Shown here: positions 1 through 7,500 of the stretch, piece by piece | How positions within the stretch are numbered: position 1 is the first letter of the stretch | Layout: the number at the start of each line of letters is the position of its first letter | Source of the DNA: JALXDT01 sp964634755 | Lineage (GTDB): Bacteria; Acidobacteriota; Aminicenantia; JAMOAD01 | Assembly: GCA_964634755.1 (NCBI GenBank) | Contig: CAZWJH010000091.1 | Location: 1 to 9,106, forward strand | Direction of reading: 5' to 3' | DNA length: 9,106 nt | The notes under the pieces: generated by a model | What the model was told of the DNA's origin: nothing | Database searches by the model: none | The model's input: the letters and a program-made list of their open reading frames with translations, nothing else | Translations under genes and position numbers: made by a program

Positions 1-145
1 CTGAGCCAGCCGAGCAGCAGAGCAGCTTCAAAGCTGAAATATTTAAAAGTGGTAAAGAGGAAAACAAGAGACACAGATGAATACGAAAAGGTAAGGGACA
101 AGAGACTCTGAGGTTCGTGGCTTTAAGCTCTGAAGCTTCGTAAGA
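1..145. other. Non-coding tail of distinct composition
   Basis: This stretch follows the archease stop codon and has no recognisable gene. Its G+C is about 44% (64 of 145 bases), against roughly 33% in the adjoining coding sequence. The plus strand is purine-rich. Near-matching arms AGCTTCAAAGCT (24-35) and AGCTCTGAAGCT (126-137) form an inverted repeat with 11 of 12 positions complementary, about 90 bases apart. Each arm is itself close to palindromic. The middle (about 70-120) contains phrases such as GACACAGATGAATACG and CTCTGAGGTTCGTGG. These resemble the CACAGATGAACACGG-type intergenic repeats I recall from several environmental bacterial genomes, but I cannot confirm this without a search. 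A plus-strand frame is open from base 1 to a TGA at 109-111, but another plus frame and a minus frame are also largely open. Confidence 0.4.
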
Positions 146-571
146 TTAAATGTCAAATATTATATTAGCATGATAATATATTCTCTTTTTCACTATTTTA
201 AGATCATGATAGGTCGCGGCTTTTATATCATAAAAAGGCGTGAAATTGCCATTTCTGAGATTTATGAATTCAATATCCGCAATAATTTCCGAGTCAGAAA
301 ATCTGTGAAATTTTGTATTTGTAAAAAGCAAAAATTCTATTTCATAAAAAAATAGCAATTCATTGAGAAATTTAACCAAAAGACCTTCTGTTGACGGAGC
401 TTTTAATTTTATTTTCTTTAAAGAAAAGCTGTTTACGAAATTAAATTTTTTTACCAAAAGGTAGGAAAGCCCCCTTGCAGCATTTTCAAATAAATCTTCA
501 AGAGTTTTTCCCTTTACGGAGATTCCTATATCCGCTGTTGTGTAAAATACTTTAAAACCTTTATTTTTCAA
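146..571 (-). CDS. Archease family protein
   Basis: Archease is the small partner protein that helps the RNA ligase RtcB acquire guanylate and turn over repeatedly in tRNA splicing and RNA repair. The 141-residue product has the family length and layout. A TADIGI motif lies at residues 12-17, followed by GKTLEDLFENAARGL (21-35), a KAATYHDLKI block (117-126) and the typical C-terminal IIFDI. The two conserved acidic residues, Asp14 of TAD and Asp140 of FDI, are present. The usual His of HTAD is Thr11 here. Translation must start at TTG (569-571): an in-frame TAG lies immediately upstream, and AAGGAG (576-581) precedes it by four bases. The start overlaps the end of galU by 11 bases. No rtcB is visible; the 145 bases downstream do not contain one. 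I am confident of the family. The RtcB role is inferred from family knowledge. Confidence 0.9.
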   Translation of the reverse strand: MKNKGFKVFYTTADIGISVKGKTLEDLFENAARGLSYLLVKKFNFVNSFSLKKIKLKAPSTEGLLVKFLNELLFFYEIEFLLFTNTKFHRFSDSEIIADIEFINLRNGNFTPFYDIKAATYHDLKIVKKRIYYHANIIFDI

Positions 572-1397
572 CTAACTCCTTGAGAAATTTTAATACATCC
601 TCTCTTGTATCATCTCTTTTTAGAGCAGCCATTATATTTGCCTTTACAAAACCTGCTTTGTTTCCAGTGTCAAATCTTTCGCCTTCAAAAACATAACCAT
701 AAATCGGGATTTTTTCTCCCATCTTTTTTATGGCATCCGTAAGCTGAATTTCTCCCTTTTTCCCTGCTTCAAGATTCTCTATAATATCAAAAATTCCCTT
801 TGGTAAAATATATCTTCCTATTATTGCATATCTTGAAGGAGCTTCCTCAAGTGAAGGCTTTTCAACAAGATCCTCTATCTTTATTACTCTTTCATCAACA
901 AAATCTCCCTTTACTATCCCATAAGAGCTTACATCCTTTTCTTCAACTTCCATCAGAGAGATATAAATTCCGGGTCTTTTTTCAAAAGCTTCTATCATTT
1001 GAAGGAGTACAGGTTTTTCAGCAAAAATCAGATCATCCGGTAATAGCACTGCAAAATAATCCTCATTTACTATACCTTTTCCATATCCTATCGCATCTCC
1101 AAGCCCTTTGGGAAAAATCTGTCTTACAGATATTATCTTTATCATAGAGGAAAGATGTTTTAATTTATCTTCATATTTTTCCTCAAGATGGGAATAATCA
1201 AAGTAATTTAATATTGACTCTTTACCGAGAGAGGTGATAAATATTATTTCATCTATTCCCGAATTTTTGATTTCAGCTACTCCATAATAGATAACCGGCT
1301 CATTTACTATTGGCAAAATTTCTTTTGGAATTACCTTTGTTATGGGAAGCATTCTGCTTCCTATTCCAGCCGCAGGTATGATACACTTTTTTACCAT
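561..1397 (-). CDS. galU: UTP-glucose-1-phosphate uridylyltransferase (GalU)
   Basis: GalU makes UDP-glucose from UTP and glucose-1-phosphate in the cytoplasm, supplying cell-surface polysaccharide and glycolipid synthesis. The 278-residue product matches the usual bacterial length. The nucleotidyltransferase signature spans residues 8-31, with PAAGIGSR followed by TKVIPKEILPI. PDDL (120-123) carries the metal- and sugar-binding aspartates. VEKP (178-181), GEIQLTDA (215-222) and RFDTGNKAGF (241-250) are typical of GalU rather than of RmlA. The reading frame extends 11 codons further upstream, but I place the start at the ATG of 1395-1397. A strong GGAGGAG lies eight bases ahead of it, and the family begins at this residue. 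The start overlaps the end of the YHS gene by seven bases, and its ribosome site lies within that gene. A paralogous sugar nucleotidyltransferase is possible but less likely. Confidence 0.93.
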   Translation of the reverse strand: MVKKCIIPAAGIGSRMLPITKVIPKEILPIVNEPVIYYGVAEIKNSGIDEIIFITSLGKESILNYFDYSHLEEKYEDKLKHLSSMIKIISVRQIFPKGLGDAIGYGKGIVNEDYFAVLLPDDLIFAEKPVLLQMIEAFEKRPGIYISLMEVEEKDVSSYGIVKGDFVDERVIKIEDLVEKPSLEEAPSRYAIIGRYILPKGIFDIIENLEAGKKGEIQLTDAIKKMGEKIPIYGYVFEGERFDTGNKAGFVKANIMAALKRDDTREDVLKFLKELVEK

Positions 1398-1660
1398 TTG
1401 GAATTCTCCTCCAAAAATTTTGTTTTGCACTCTTCAGAGCAAAAATAATATGTTTGGCCTTTATACTCTAATTTAATGGCTTGCTCTTTTGGCAGATATA
1501 TTCCACAAACAGGATCTTTAACAAGTTCTCCCTTTATAACCTCTTTCTTATTTTTATTCTGTGTTTCCTTATGTATTGGTTCCGTAAGAATTTTATAAAT
1601 TAAATAGAGAACATATCCTCCCAAAAACAGGAAAAAGAGCTTAAAGAATATTCTTATCAT
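1391..1660 (-). CDS. Membrane-anchored YHS-domain protein
   Basis: This 89-residue protein has a hydrophobic N-terminal helix (about residues 4-24) that should anchor it in the inner membrane. A polar linker (26-45) and a C-terminal YHS domain (about 46-85) follow. The domain shows the expected pattern: KDPVCG with Cys52, GQTYYFC with Cys74, and EEC with Cys78, then TKFL. YHS domains are small cysteine-containing modules, often linked to metal binding, and occur in metal-transport ATPases and oxygenases. The three cysteines could bind a metal here, but no specific function is known to me. Its ATG overlaps the recA stop as ATGA, and its 3' end overlaps galU by seven bases, so it is probably translated with both. 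Whether the YHS domain faces the cytoplasm or the outside cannot be decided from sequence; lysine residues after the helix favour the cytoplasm. Confidence 0.82.
   Translation of the reverse strand: MIRIFFKLFFLFLGGYVLYLIYKILTEPIHKETQNKNKKEVIKGELVKDPVCGIYLPKEQAIKLEYKGQTYYFCSEECKTKFLEENSKW
1406..1412 (-). promoter_or_regulatory. Ribosome binding site fixing the galU start
   Basis: The minus strand reads GGAGGAG, eight bases before the ATG at 1395-1397. It selects that start over the longer in-frame extension to 1430. It lies inside the last codons of the upstream YHS gene, so ribosomes finishing that gene pass over it. Confidence 0.8.
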
Positions 1661-2691
1661 TGACTTTCAAGCTTTTCTCTTATTTCCTTTTCTATTTTTG
1701 CTGCAAGCTCTTTTTTGGTTTTTAAAAGATTCCTAACATTAGCCTTTCCCTGTCCCAATCTCTGACCTTTGTACGAAAACCATGTACCAAGTTTTTCAAT
1801 TACTCCTAACTCCACTCCGAGGTCTATTAGTTCTCCTTCTTTTGAGATACCTTCTCCGTAGATTATTTCAAGAGCAGTCTCTTTAAATGGTGCTGCAAGT
1901 TTGTTCTTTACTATTCTTGCTCTTGTCATTATTCCGACCTGTCTTGTTCCTTCCTTAATGCTCATAATTCTTTTTACCTCAATTCTAACTGATGAATAAA
2001 ATTTAAGAGCTTTTCCTCCTGTCGTTGTTTCAGGGCTTCCCATAAAAAACCCTATTTTTTCCCTTATCTGATTTATGAATATAAGGCAAGTTCTTGATCT
2101 TCCGACAATAGCTGTGAGCTTTCTGAGTGCCTGAGACATTAGTCTTGCCTGAAGTCCCATATGGGCATCTCCCATCTCTCCCTCAAGCTCTGCTTTTGGT
2201 ACAAGAGCTGCAACAGAGTCTATTACTATAATATCAACAGCTCCGCTTCTGATAAGAGTTTCTGCAATTTCAAGTGCCTGCTCTCCGTAATCTGGCTGAG
2301 AAATATAAAGATTTTCAATATCCACTCCAATAGTTGATGCATACTTGGGATCAAGAGCATGTTCAACATCTATAAATGCAGCAATTCCTCTATTCTTCTG
2401 GGCTTCTGCTACAGCGTGGAGGGCAAGTGTTGTTTTACCTGATGCTTCATTTCCATATATTTCCACAATTCTTCCTCTCGGAAGTCCGCCTATTCCCAGA
2501 GCAGCATCAAGGCTGATTGAACCTGTCGGAATAGAAGGAATATTTATTACATCCGTATCTCCCAATCTTCTTAAATATCCTTTTCCATACTGTTTTTCTA
2601 TCTGACCTATTGCTGTTTCAAGAGCCTGTTTCCTTCTATCCTCAGGCACCTTTGATACTTTTTGATCCTTATTCTTTTTTTGTGCAACCAT
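1657..2691 (-). CDS. recA: Recombinase RecA
   Basis: RecA polymerises on single-stranded DNA, drives strand exchange in recombinational repair and triggers LexA self-cleavage where an SOS system exists. The 344-residue product is full length. Walker A is GNEASGKTT (80-88), with Asn where Pro is common. The catalytic Glu is Glu110 in DVEHALD, and Walker B ends at Asp158 in IVIDS. Loop L1 lies around EGEMGDAHMG (170-179). Loop L2 lies around 211-226, followed by GGKALKFYSS (225-234). A basic N-terminal extension of about 15 residues precedes the usual N-terminal helix. The ATG is preceded by AGGAGG (2697-2702) at five bases. Only 18 bases separate it from the upstream DUF167 gene. No LexA-like operator is apparent in that gap, so recA probably depends on operon transcription or on a promoter inside upstream genes. 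No intein or frameshift is seen. Confidence 0.97.
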   Translation of the reverse strand: MVAQKKNKDQKVSKVPEDRRKQALETAIGQIEKQYGKGYLRRLGDTDVINIPSIPTGSISLDAALGIGGLPRGRIVEIYGNEASGKTTLALHAVAEAQKNRGIAAFIDVEHALDPKYASTIGVDIENLYISQPDYGEQALEIAETLIRSGAVDIIVIDSVAALVPKAELEGEMGDAHMGLQARLMSQALRKLTAIVGRSRTCLIFINQIREKIGFFMGSPETTTGGKALKFYSSVRIEVKRIMSIKEGTRQVGIMTRARIVKNKLAAPFKETALEIIYGEGISKEGELIDLGVELGVIEKLGTWFSYKGQRLGQGKANVRNLLKTKKELAAKIEKEIREKLESQ

Positions 2692-2709
2692 AAATACCTC
2701 CTAATTTTC

Positions 2710-2967
2710 TTAGTTTAATAATTTATATCTTATTTCATCAAAGTTTTCAATTCCTTCTATTTTTATGAGTTTTGATTTTTGTTTTTCTCCTTTTATTATA
2801 CTTATTTTGGATTTCGCTATTTTAAGCTTTTTCGAAATAAATTCAATCATCTCTTTGTTAGCTTTTCCATCCTGCGGTTTTGAGTTAATTTTTATCTTAA
2901 ATATTCCATTTTCAAAGCGAATTTCTTTTTTTTTAGCTGAAGGTATAACTTTGACTTCTATGTTCAA
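2710..2967 (-). CDS. DUF167 (YggU family) protein
   Basis: This 85-residue protein belongs to the DUF167/YggU family of small alpha/beta proteins of unknown biochemical role. The diagnostic core is visible: VKVIPSAKK at the N-terminus, KPQDGKANKEMIEFISKKL (30-48) containing the hallmark P-x-DGKAN, and a SKISIIKGEKQKSKLIKI segment (53-70) matching the family's ks-x-v-x-ii-x-G-x-x-s-x-x-K pattern. The start is TTG (2965-2967), with GGAG six bases upstream inside the last codons of divIVA. The stop codon of divIVA is one base away, so coupling is likely. In E. coli the homologue yggU sits in the order yggS-yggT-yggU; here divIVA is inserted between yggT and this gene. The family assignment is firm; the function is unknown. 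Confidence 0.9.
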   Translation of the reverse strand: MNIEVKVIPSAKKKEIRFENGIFKIKINSKPQDGKANKEMIEFISKKLKIAKSKISIIKGEKQKSKLIKIEGIENFDEIRYKLLN

Positions 2968-2968
2968 A

Positions 2969-3457
2969 TTATTCTCCGAGTATGCTTCTTATTTTTTCTT
3001 CCTGCTCTTTTCTCAACTCTATTCTTTCCTTAATCCTTTTTAAATCTTCAATCAAGCGTGTTATTTCGGATAATGTGTCCATTTCTGTCCTTTTAAGATC
3101 TCCGATTTCATCTTCAAGCTTTCTGATTTTTTCATAGGCATCTTTTGTTATCTCTTCTGCTTTTAATTCTGCCTCTTTAATTATAAGCTCACTTTCTTTT
3201 AAAGTTTTCTCTTTATACTCATCCACCCACTTTTGCGTTGACATTATGGTTTTTTTCAAAAGCTCTTCTCTACTCATAAGGTCTTTTATTGTTTCCTTTT
3301 GTTTGATATTCTCCTCTTCAAGCCTATCCCTTTCCCTCTGTAAAATTTCAAATTGCTCTGCAATATAAATTAAAAAGGATCTTACTTCTTCAGGATCATA
3401 ACCTTTGAATTTTGTTTTAAATTCCTGTTTCTGGATATCTGTTGGTGTTAAACTCAT
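2969..3457 (-). CDS. divIVA: DivIVA-family polar/septal coiled-coil protein
   Basis: DivIVA proteins bind curved membrane at poles and septa and recruit division, segregation or wall-growth partners. The 162-residue product begins with the canonical N-terminal domain MSLTPTDIQKQEF, then FKGYDPEEVRSFL. Phe17 and Lys18 occupy the positions of the membrane-inserting Phe17-Arg18 pair of Bacillus subtilis DivIVA. From about residue 28 to the end the protein is almost entirely coiled coil, dense in Lys, Glu and Leu heptads. The ATG has AGGAGG upstream; that site is encoded by the final codons of yggT, whose stop is one base from this start. Its place beside a yggT homologue matches the division cluster of Gram-positive bacteria. 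GpsB-type paralogues share the N-domain but are shorter, so DivIVA is preferred. The partners here are unknown. Confidence 0.9.
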   Translation of the reverse strand: MSLTPTDIQKQEFKTKFKGYDPEEVRSFLIYIAEQFEILQRERDRLEEENIKQKETIKDLMSREELLKKTIMSTQKWVDEYKEKTLKESELIIKEAELKAEEITKDAYEKIRKLEDEIGDLKRTEMDTLSEITRLIEDLKRIKERIELRKEQEEKIRSILGE

Positions 3458-3458
3458 T

Positions 3459-3779
3459 TTAACCTCCTATTAGGCCCCTTCTTAAAAGAGCCTCTCCATA
3501 CGCATAAAGCGTATCAAAAATTGTAAATTTAATAATATAAATGATTATTATTACGATTATAGGTGAAAAATCTATTCCTCCATAAACAGATGGTATTCTT
3601 CTTCTTACCCATCTGAGTGGAGGATCTGTTATCTCATAAAGTATTCTTACAATTGGATGAACAGGAAATCTTACAAACCAAGATATGAAGGCAGCAGCTA
3701 CTAAAAGAAAAATATATATATTTGCAATAAGATCCCCCACAGCTCCTATTGCCCTGAGAAAATTCCCTATAAGAATCAT
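3459..3779 (-). CDS. YggT family membrane protein
   Basis: This is a 106-residue integral membrane protein of the YggT family. One hydrophobic segment lies at about residues 15-36 and another at about 71-92. Between them is the conserved block SWFVRFPVHPIVRILYEITD (33-52), followed by PPLRWVRRRIP and GGIDFSPI, which is diagnostic. Family members occur beside yggS and cell-division genes and have been linked to osmotic tolerance and to division or thylakoid nucleoid organisation in different organisms. The exact activity is not established. Its ATG overlaps the stop of the yggS homologue in an ATGA arrangement, and its last codons (Gly-Gly) supply the ribosome site of divIVA. Confidence 0.92.
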   Translation of the reverse strand: MILIGNFLRAIGAVGDLIANIYIFLLVAAAFISWFVRFPVHPIVRILYEITDPPLRWVRRRIPSVYGGIDFSPIIVIIIIYIIKFTIFDTLYAYGEALLRRGLIGG

Positions 3780-4471
3780 TCATACCTCCTTTCTCCAAAA
3801 ATTCCTCTTCCTATTCTGACCATTGTAGCGCCTTCTTCAACTGCAATGATATAATCTTCACTCATTCCCATTGAAAGTTCCTCCACACTTATATTATCGG
3901 AAGAAAATGGTTTATACTTTTCATAAATTTCTCTCATTTGAACAAAGTATTTTCTTGAATTTTCAGGATTAGGATCATAAGGAGGAATTGTCATAAAACC
4001 TTTCATTAAAACATTATCTTTTTTGCTGATAAAATCAAAAATTTCATCCAATTGCTCTTTTAAAAAGCCCGATTTACTTTTCTCCTCTCCTATATTAATT
4101 TCTACAAGAAATGGAAATTTTATCCCCTTTTCCTTTGCTATATCATCTATCTTTTCTATATGTTTGGTTTTTGAAACTGATTGAATTATTGAAAAACTCT
4201 CCATAATTTTTCTGATTTTGTTAGTCTGTAAAGTGCCTATGAAGTGCCAATTAATGTCAAAATCCTTAAGTTCATTTATCTTTTTAATTGCTTCCTGATA
4301 GCGATTCTCTCCTATCTCCTTTATCCCTGCTTTATAAGCCTTTTTAATAGCTTCTGACGGAAAGGTTTTTGAGACAGCAATAATCTTAATCTCGTGCTCT
4401 ACACCTTTCTTTTCTTTAACCGAACTAATATTTTCTCTTATTTTTTCTATTCTCTCTTTTATTCCCTTCAT
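3776..4471 (-). CDS. YggS/PLPBP-type pyridoxal-phosphate homeostasis protein
   Basis: This 231-residue single-domain protein is the YggS/YlmE/PROSC family TIM-barrel protein. It binds pyridoxal 5'-phosphate and influences vitamin B6 and amino-acid homeostasis, with no demonstrated enzymatic reaction. The PLP lysine is Lys35 in IAVSKTFP. Other family marks are GENRYQE (54-60), HFIGTLQTNK (76-85), SMGMSEDY (200-207) and the phosphate-binding RIGRGIFGER (219-228). The start ATG has no well-spaced Shine-Dalgarno sequence: the only purine run, AGGAA, directly abuts the ATG. A promoter-like element just upstream would put the RNA start two bases before the ATG. In many bacteria this gene is next to division genes, as here. 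The family call is very secure. Confidence 0.95.
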   Translation of the reverse strand: MKGIKERIEKIRENISSVKEKKGVEHEIKIIAVSKTFPSEAIKKAYKAGIKEIGENRYQEAIKKINELKDFDINWHFIGTLQTNKIRKIMESFSIIQSVSKTKHIEKIDDIAKEKGIKFPFLVEINIGEEKSKSGFLKEQLDEIFDFISKKDNVLMKGFMTIPPYDPNPENSRKYFVQMREIYEKYKPFSSDNISVEELSMGMSEDYIIAVEEGATMVRIGRGIFGERRYE

Positions 4472-4508
4472 TTCCTAAAAGTTTACAGCAAACAGCTCAA
4501 ATAGTCAA
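4472..4508 (-). promoter_or_regulatory. Candidate promoter for yggS and downstream genes
   Basis: On the minus strand TTGACT (4503-4508, five of six matches to the -35 consensus) is followed after 17 bases by TAAACT (4480-4485, four of six matches to the -10 consensus). It lies in the 66-base gap after smc, the largest gap in this gene run. The usual distance from a -10 element would place the transcript start near 4473, giving an essentially leaderless yggS message. It could give the yggS-to-archease part of the run transcription independent of smc. This rests on sequence matching only. Confidence 0.5.
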
Positions 4509-4537
4509 TATTTTTTCTGCTTGAATGATATAAAAGC

Positions 4538-7500
4538 TTATGATTCCCTGTATTTTTCAGGAACATCAATTGAGTATACAAGAGAAACTCCCGGCTCATT
4601 CATAGTTACCCCGTAAATTGCATCTGCTATCTCTAATGTTTTGGGATTGTGGGTAACGATTAAAAATTGAGTGGTGCTTTTCATCTCTTTTATTAGATTT
4701 AATAATTTTGATATGTTTGCTTCATCCAAAGGTGCGTCAACTTCATCAAGTACACAAATAGGGGAGGGTTTGAATCTGAACATTGAAAAGAGAAATGCTA
4801 TTGAAGCAAGGGCCTTTTCCCCTCCTGAAAGTAGGTGAATATTTTTAAGTTTTTTACTGGGAGGTTTTACTTTTAGCTCAACTCCTGAGTTTAGTATGTC
4901 CGATTCATCTAAGAGGTTAACCTTTGCGCTTCCTCCTCCGAACAGTATTTTAAAAACTTCATTAAAATGAAAGTTTATTTTATCAAGTGTATTTGTAAAT
5001 CTTTTAATACTTTCCTGATCTATTTTATCAATGGCTTCCTTAATGCTATCTATGGAATTTTCAATATCCTCTTTTTGTTTTGTATAAAAATCATTTTTTT
5101 CTTTGAATTTTATGTATTCACTTTCAGCTTCAAATCTTACCTCAGAAAGCTCTTCAAATACATTTTTTAACTCTTCCTCTTTCTTAAGGAGACTTGTTTC
5201 ATTGTCCGTTATCTCAACTTTTTTCAGCTCTTCAAAGGTCATAGTAAGTTCATTCCAGATGTTTTCTTCCAAATTTATAATATCTCTTTCAATCGTGGCT
5301 CTTTCAATTTCTTTGTCATTAACACTATTGTTAAGAGAAGTAAGCTTCCTGTTAAGTTTCTTAAGGCTCTTTTCAAGCTCACTCTTTTTTGCCCTGATCT
5401 TTGAGCCCTCTTCCGTAATTTCATCAAGCTCGGATCTTTTTGCTTTAACTATCTTTTCTTGTTGCAATATCTCATTTTTTAAGGTGTTTATTTTTTTATC
5501 AAGTTCATCCTTTTCTTTTTCAAGAATCTTTATTTCTTCATTAAGTGTTATTATTCTGTTTTTTTCTGATTTTATTCTTTCGTTTAAACCTTCAAATTCT
5601 TTTTTTGTGGAAACAAATTCTTTTTCACTCTCAAAATATTTATTGTTTAGGATTTTGTATTCTTCCTCTATCTCAGCTATTTCTGATTCAAGAGTAGAAA
5701 TTTTTTCCGAGATAATTTCTTTTTGCTCCTCAATTGCTTCCTCTTCTTCACTTATTTTTTTAGCTTTGTCAACTAATTTAGTGTATTGTTTTTTATAAGT
5801 GAAAAGCTCTTTTTTTATCGTTTCTTTCTCTTTTGTAATAATAGAAATCTGTTTTTCCAAATTTTCCAATTTCGTATCAAGTATTCGGATTTCCTCTTCA
5901 TTTTTTCTCTTTTTTTCGATTTCAGAATTTTGCTTACTCTCAAATTCTTTTATAAGTTTGTTGATAGCATCAAGCTCACTTTTAAGTCTATTGTGTTCGT
6001 TTGTTAATTTATTGAGGATTTTTTCCTCTCTTTCAATTTTTTTTAAAGTTTCATCTAAAAGTTCTTTGTAAAGAATAAATCCTTTTTTCTTGCCTTTGTA
6101 TATTTCTCCATTTATCGTGATAAGAAAACCATCTTCTGTTATGTAATTGTTTTTTTCTTTGTTCCAGAGTTCTATTGCATTTGAAAGATTCTTTGCCTTT
6201 TTAACTTTCGGAAAATAATCTGAAAAAGGTGAGTCTATGTATTCTTTATAGATGTCTTCTCTCTTATTTTGCTTTAATATATAAGAATTCCCTTCTAAAA
6301 ATTTACCTTCGAAAGGTAAAAGACTTAATAATTCTTCTAAAAAAAAAGCCAGCGGTTCTGGTAAGGGCTTTTTGATTGAAAGATTGTTCCCTATTCCTGA
6401 TTTTCTTTCCTTTTCTATTGAAGTAAGACTCTTTTTGTATTCATTCTCCAAAGCAATGAGCTTTTGAAGGGAAAATTCTATCTTTTTTATTTCCTCTTCT
6501 TTTGATTTTATTTTTTCTTGGAATAATGCTCTTTTTTTCTTAAGCTCGGCTATCTTATCAGTAAAATCCGTATATTTGATACCTTCCTTTTCCTCTTTTT
6601 CTTTCAGAATTTTTTCTTTTTCTTTCAAAAGCTCTTTTTTCTCATCTTCAATTTTCTTTATTTTATTTGATGATGTTTTTGTAAATTCTTCCATATAAAC
6701 TATTTTGTTATTTATATCACTTTTTCGGGAAATCACATCAAGAAGATTTGATTGAATCCTGTTGTATTCTTCTTTTACTAAATTAAGCTCTTCTTTTTTA
6801 CCTAAAAGATTTTCTTCAAGAGTCTCTTTCTGCATTCTAAAGGTTTCTGTTTCACTCTCAAGAGTTTCTATTGACTCTTTTATGTCTTTTAATTTGCTTT
6901 CAAGTTCACTTATAAGTTTGTCAGAGTTTTCAAGCCAGTTTTTATTTTTTAAAAAACTATCTCTATTTGTCTTCAGTTTTTCTTCTGTGGAGAGAAGTTC
7001 TTTTCTCTTTAACTCAAGATTTTCCTTTTCTCTGTAAAATTCCTCTTTTTTTAAGTTTATTTGCTCCTCAATTTGCCAGAACTTTGAGTCTAATTTTGAA
7101 AGCTCTTTTTCTCCCTCTTTATAAAAAGTCCTCAATGATTCCATCTGCTCCCATTGGGATTTTAAAACCTTTTGAATGTCTGCCTTTCTTTTTTCCATGG
7201 AGTTTAGTTTTAAAAGGAAGATTTGTTTTCTTATATCCCTAAAATCTTTTTTTAAAGTTTTATAACTTTTAAGTTTTTCGAACTCTTTTTCCCATAGTTC
7301 AAGCTCTGCTTTTACCTCTTCAAGTATATTATTAAGTACATTAAGATTGTTTTCCGCTTCTATTAATTTTCTGTATGCCTCTTTCTTTTTTTCTCTATAT
7401 CTTGAAATTCCGGCTGCTTCCTCTATTAGTGCTCTTTTTTCAAGGGCTCCCATGGTTACTATATTCCCTATCATCCCCTGTTCAATAAAAAAATATTTTC

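Noticed and set aside
1..111. Plus-strand open frame running in from the left edge, ending in a Lys/Arg-rich tail and TGA at 109-111
   Set aside because: Thirty-six codons without a stop is not rare at this composition. Another plus frame and a minus frame are also open here, and I recognise no family. It could still be the end of a convergent gene, so I mention it only as a possibility.
110..120. GGTTCG resembling a tRNA T-loop
   Set aside because: No matching T-stem, anticodon arm or acceptor stem could be found around it.
800..1147. Plus-strand open frame opposite galU
   Set aside because: galU on the other strand has full conserved motifs along this stretch; the plus frame shows no domain and is a shadow.
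1398..1430. Longer galU start at 1430
   Set aside because: The extra 11 residues precede the conserved family start, and the GGAGGAG site is placed for the ATG at 1395-1397.
5103..5798. Long plus-strand open frame of 231 codons rich in Ser, Phe and Leu, with several smaller ones at 4967-6071 and 6762-7242
   Set aside because: They are antisense to the Lys/Glu-rich coiled coils of SMC. Complementing GAA, AAA and AAG codons yields Ser/Phe/Leu-rich frames. They have no family resemblance and no supporting start signals.
6076..6394. Rad50-like zinc hook or MukB-type identity for the SMC protein
   Set aside because: No CxxC motif is present. The head motifs, the FVG-x-x-KRKPL segment and the closing part of the hinge fit bacterial SMC.
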